The notes below the pieces were generated by a model. It saw only the letters and a program-made list of their open reading frames with translations. It had not been told where the DNA came from and ran no database searches. Positions 61,090 to 64,000 of a stretch of DNA of 64,000 bases are shown here, piece by piece. The DNA is from Terebella lapidaria (taxonomy: Eukaryota; Annelida; Polychaeta; Terebellida; Terebellidae). Position 1 is the first letter of the stretch; the number at the start of each line of letters is the position of its first letter. The stretch covers positions 7,502,001 through 7,566,000 of the forward strand of contig OX424561.1 of NCBI GenBank assembly GCA_949152475.1. The letters run 5' to 3'. The position numbers were made by a program, and so were the translations under genes.

Positions 61090-63440
61090 GGTGACCTTGA
61101 ATTTGACCTCTGACCTCGGTTTCAAGGTCAGAGGGCCATTTTCGTCGAAAAATGGCCAATTTTGGACTTTGACGGTCGTTTTCTCAGAATCCGTTCAGTA
61201 ACTATTTTTCTTATCAATGCATAACACTCCTCATATGTACCCCTGTGACACGTATAAATTTCGTTGCCCTTGAATCGCTCGAAGTAGGCCATTTTGGGCC
61301 CAAACTCGGCCCAAATGGGACTTTCCCATGTTAAATTCTCCTATGCTTGACAATGGGACACATTAAGCCTAATATCTCACTTAATATTGAGATTAGAGAC
61401 TAGGAATCAATTGTGGACATATAGGAAATGATATATGCTGAATATTCTCAGGGTCTTGAATTTGACCTCTGACCTCGGTTTCAAGGTCAGAGCACAAAAT
61501 GTCTAATATCTTGCTTATTAACGACTTTACAGCTTAGGAACCAATTGTGGACATATAGGAAATGATATATGCCGAATATTCTGATGACCTTGAATTTGAC
61601 CTTTGACCTCATTTTCAAGGTCACACCACAGAATGGCTAATATCTCCCTTATTATCGATTTTACAGCTTAGGGATCAATTGTGGACATATAGGAAATGAT
61701 ATATGCTGAATATTCTCGTGATCTTGAATTTGACTTCTGACCTCAGTTTCAAGGTCAAAGCACAAAATGGCTAATATCTTGCTTATTATTGACTTTACAG
61801 TGTAGGAATCAATTATGAACTTATAGGAAATGATATATGCAGATTATTGTCATGACCTTGAATTTGACCTTTGACCTCATTTTCAAAGTCACAGGACAAA
61901 ATGGCTAATATCTCATTTATTATCGATTCTACAGCTTAGGGAGCAATTGTGGACATATAGGAAATGATATATGCTGAATATTCTTGTGACCTTGAATTTG
62001 AGCTTTGACCTCATTTTCAAAGTCACAGGACAAAATGGCTAATATCTCATTTATTATCGATTCTACAGCTTAGGGAGCAACTGTGGTCATATAGGAAATG
62101 ATATATGCTGAATATTATCGTGACCTTGAATTTGACCTCTGACCTCAGTTTCAAGGTCAGAGCTCAAAATGGCTAATATTTCGCTTATTATTGACTTTAC
62201 AGCTTAGGAATCAATTGTGGACATATAGGAAATGATATATGCAGATTAATATCGAGACTATCAATTTGACCTTTGACCTCATTTTCAGGATCACAGGACA
62301 AAATGGCTGATATCTCGCTTTTTATCCACTTTACAGCTTAGCAATCAATTGTGAACATATAGGAAATGATATATGCTGAATATTGCTATGACCTTGAATT
62401 TGACCTTGACCTCCTTTTCAAGGTCGCAGGACAAAATAGCTAATATCTCGCTTATTATCGATTTCACAGCTTAGGAATCAATTATGAACATATAGGAAAT
62501 GATATATGCTGAATATTGCTATGACCTTGAATTTGACCTTTGACCTCATTTTCAAGGTCAGAGAACGAAATGGGTAATATCTCGCTTTTTATTGACTTTA
62601 CAGCTTAGCAATCAATTGGGGACATATAGAAAATGATATATTCTGAACATTGTCATGACCTTGAACTTCACCTTTGACCTAATTTCCAAGGTCACAGGAC
62701 AAAATGGCTAATGGCTTGCTCATTATGGACTTTACAGCTTAGGAATCAATTATGAACATATAGGAAATGATATATGCTGAATATTCTCGTGGCCTTGAAT
62801 TTGAGCTTTGACCTCATTTTCAAGGTCACAGGACAAAATGGCCAATATCTTGCTTATTAGCGACTTTACAGCTTAGGAATCGATTGTGAACATATAGAAA
62901 ATGATATATGCTGAAAATTCTCGTGACCTTGAATTTGACCTTTGACCTCATTTTCAAGGTCACAGGACAAAACGGCCAATATCTTGCTTATTAGCGACTT
63001 TACAGCTTAGAAATCAATTGTGAACATATAGGAAATGATATATGCTGAATATTCTAGTGACCTTGAATTTGACTTTTGACCTCATTTTCAAGGTCAACAG
63101 GACGAAATGGCTAATATCTCGCTTATTATCGACTTTACAGCTTAGGAATCAATTGTGAACATATAGGAAATGATATATTCTGAATATTTTAATGATATTG
63201 AATTTGACCTTTGACCTAAATTTCAAGGTCAGTCATTTTATTTTCAAAGTCAGATTACAAAATGGCTTATATCTCGCTTATTATCAAATTTACAGCTTAG
63301 GGGTCCATAGTGAACATATAGGAAATGATGTATGCTGAATAGTTTGGTGATCTAGAATTTAACCTTTGATCCCCTTTTCAAGGTTAGAGATATGGCGATT
63401 TCAGTGGTCACCTTGAATTTGACCTTCAACTTTCTCGGCT
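61090..63440 (+). repeat. ~132-bp satellite, about 16 units, rich in nuclear-receptor-type half-sites
   Basis: Each unit holds GGAAATGATATATGCTGAAT, then TGACCTTGAATTTGACCTTT, GACCTCATTTTCAAGGTCA and CAAAATGGCTAATATCTCGC. The middle block contains the direct repeat TGACCTYTGACCT; I count nine exact copies (near 61103, 61463, 61597, 61865, 62131, 62258, 62534, 62937 and 63206). Its outer arms TGACCTTGA and TCAAGGTCA are perfect complements. The array lies inside element D. Confidence 0.85.
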
Positions 63441-64000
63441 TAACTCTGTATATTTCTCCGGTAACCTTTCTAGCCCATTGGGCTAATTTTATTGAGCTCA
63501 TCAAGGTGAAGGTCTTGTCCAGTAGAGATTTCATGGCAGTAACTGAATAATTTAATATTAGGTTTTCTAGTTGAGTCTATTATTGACCACAATAAAAATA
63601 GTTAAGACAAAAAACATTTATTATTGAGCTTAACAAGGTAAAGGTCTTGTCCAGTAGAGATTTCATGGCTGTAACTGAATAAGTTAACATCAGTTTTACT
63701 AGTTAAGTCTATTACTGACCGGTGTGAAATTAGTTAAGACAGGAAACATTTATTATTGGATTCAACAAGGTACAGATTCTATCCAGTAGAGATTTCATGG
63801 CTATAACTGAATAAGGTAACATTAGTTTTACTAATTAAGTCTATTATTGATCACAATAAAAAAAGTTAAAACATGTAACATTATTTATTAGGCTCAACAA
63901 TGTAAAGGTTATGTTCAGTAGAGATTTCATGGCTGTACCCATAATGTTGGGGGGGGTTTCGCATTCCTGTGACCAGCTACCGGTACTGGAAAGTATTTGG

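Larger units (their letters stand above)
60553..63486 (+). mobile_element. Hairpin-capped element D (Helitron-like), nested in element C copy 2
   Basis: The left hairpin is AGGTTACCGGACC (60553-60565), loop TTT and GGTCCGATAACCT (60569-60581), with one C/A mismatch at stem position 7. A (CGTC)n-type run follows near 60600-60650. At the right end TCCGGTAACCT (63457-63467) is the inverted outer arm, followed by the hairpin TAGCCCATTGGGCTA (63471-63485), whose last bases form CTAA (63483-63486) before a T. The body has two ~361-bp direct copies (about 60772-61133 and 61134-61494) and then a ~132-bp satellite. No protein is encoded. Confidence 0.65.
59960..64000 (+). mobile_element. Hairpin-capped element C, copy 2, interrupted by element D and cut by the window end
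   Basis: The left hairpin (59960-59988) is identical to that of copy 1. The following ~590 bp are homologous, including the GAACGCGCTACAG and GGTAAGATCCCGACACCAAT phrases. The ~132-bp satellite begins at about 60480 and is broken at about 60550 by element D. It resumes at about 63487 and runs to near 63930. The right end is not in the window. Confidence 0.6.

Noticed and set aside
52800..64000. Search for PACS exon 3
   Set aside because: I looked for the conserved segment that follows VKMQ in the family but saw no open segment with matching phase 0 acceptor and sequence.
1..64000. tRNA, rRNA or CRISPR features
   Set aside because: No convincing tRNA A/B boxes, rRNA segments or regularly spaced short repeats with unique spacers were seen. 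The arrays here are satellites.

Overview
The window looks like nuclear DNA of an animal, most likely a marine invertebrate. It has long introns with GT-AG splice sites, very little coding sequence and a dense load of DNA transposons, fold-back elements and satellites. I cannot name the phylum from the sequence alone. Only two host genes are well supported, both on the + strand and about 2.4 kb apart: a complete YIF1 (Yip1-interacting factor) gene in ten coding exons (18637-25965, 334 residues), and the first two coding exons of a PACS (phosphofurin acidic cluster sorting) gene (28392-28498 and 52658-52745) split by a 24.2 kb first intron. Later PACS exons were not found and probably lie beyond the window.

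Layout. 1-6.1 kb: nested DNA transposon relics, namely a hAT-like element (638-3380) holding a second element (852-3221), then a TA-flanked element (3719-6020) with a perfect 32-bp subterminal inverted repeat. 6.5-11.6 kb: a possible LTR and a decayed Ty3/gypsy-type pol relic on the minus strand. 11.6-18.6 kb: repeats, a LINE-like tail and two adjacent fold-back elements. 18.6-26.6 kb: YIF1, with a TA-flanked MITE in intron 1, a nearly intact Tigger/pogo element in intron 5 and a transposon end in intron 8. 28.4-52.7 kb: PACS exons 1-2 and intron 1. Intron 1 holds a 7.1 kb array of 4.3 near-identical 1660-bp units, two hairpin-capped elements (37090-39879 and 44239-45360) and a minus-strand caspase-like ORF. 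52.7-64 kb: PACS intron 2, filled by three more hairpin-capped elements, one nested inside another.

The most interesting signal is the set of hairpin-capped elements: five copies in four sequence families, all built to one plan. The left end is an 11-13 bp stem with a 3-nt loop. The outer arm of that stem recurs in inverted form near the right end, followed by a second hairpin and a CTAG or CTAA terminus. The arm sequences differ completely between families, but left and right ends match within each family. In the three families whose left hairpin has a mismatch, the right end always matches the outer arm. One element sits inside another's tandem array, so the empty site can be reconstructed and shows no clear target duplication. 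This resembles Helitron-like (Helentron/Helitron2-type) non-autonomous elements with asymmetric terminal inverted repeats. Several carry internal satellites of about 132-148 bp, and one satellite carries many nuclear-receptor-type half-sites.

YIF1 and PACS both act in membrane traffic, but nothing here shows that they are co-regulated. All exon calls come from splice-site phase and remembered family similarity; no alignment was run.
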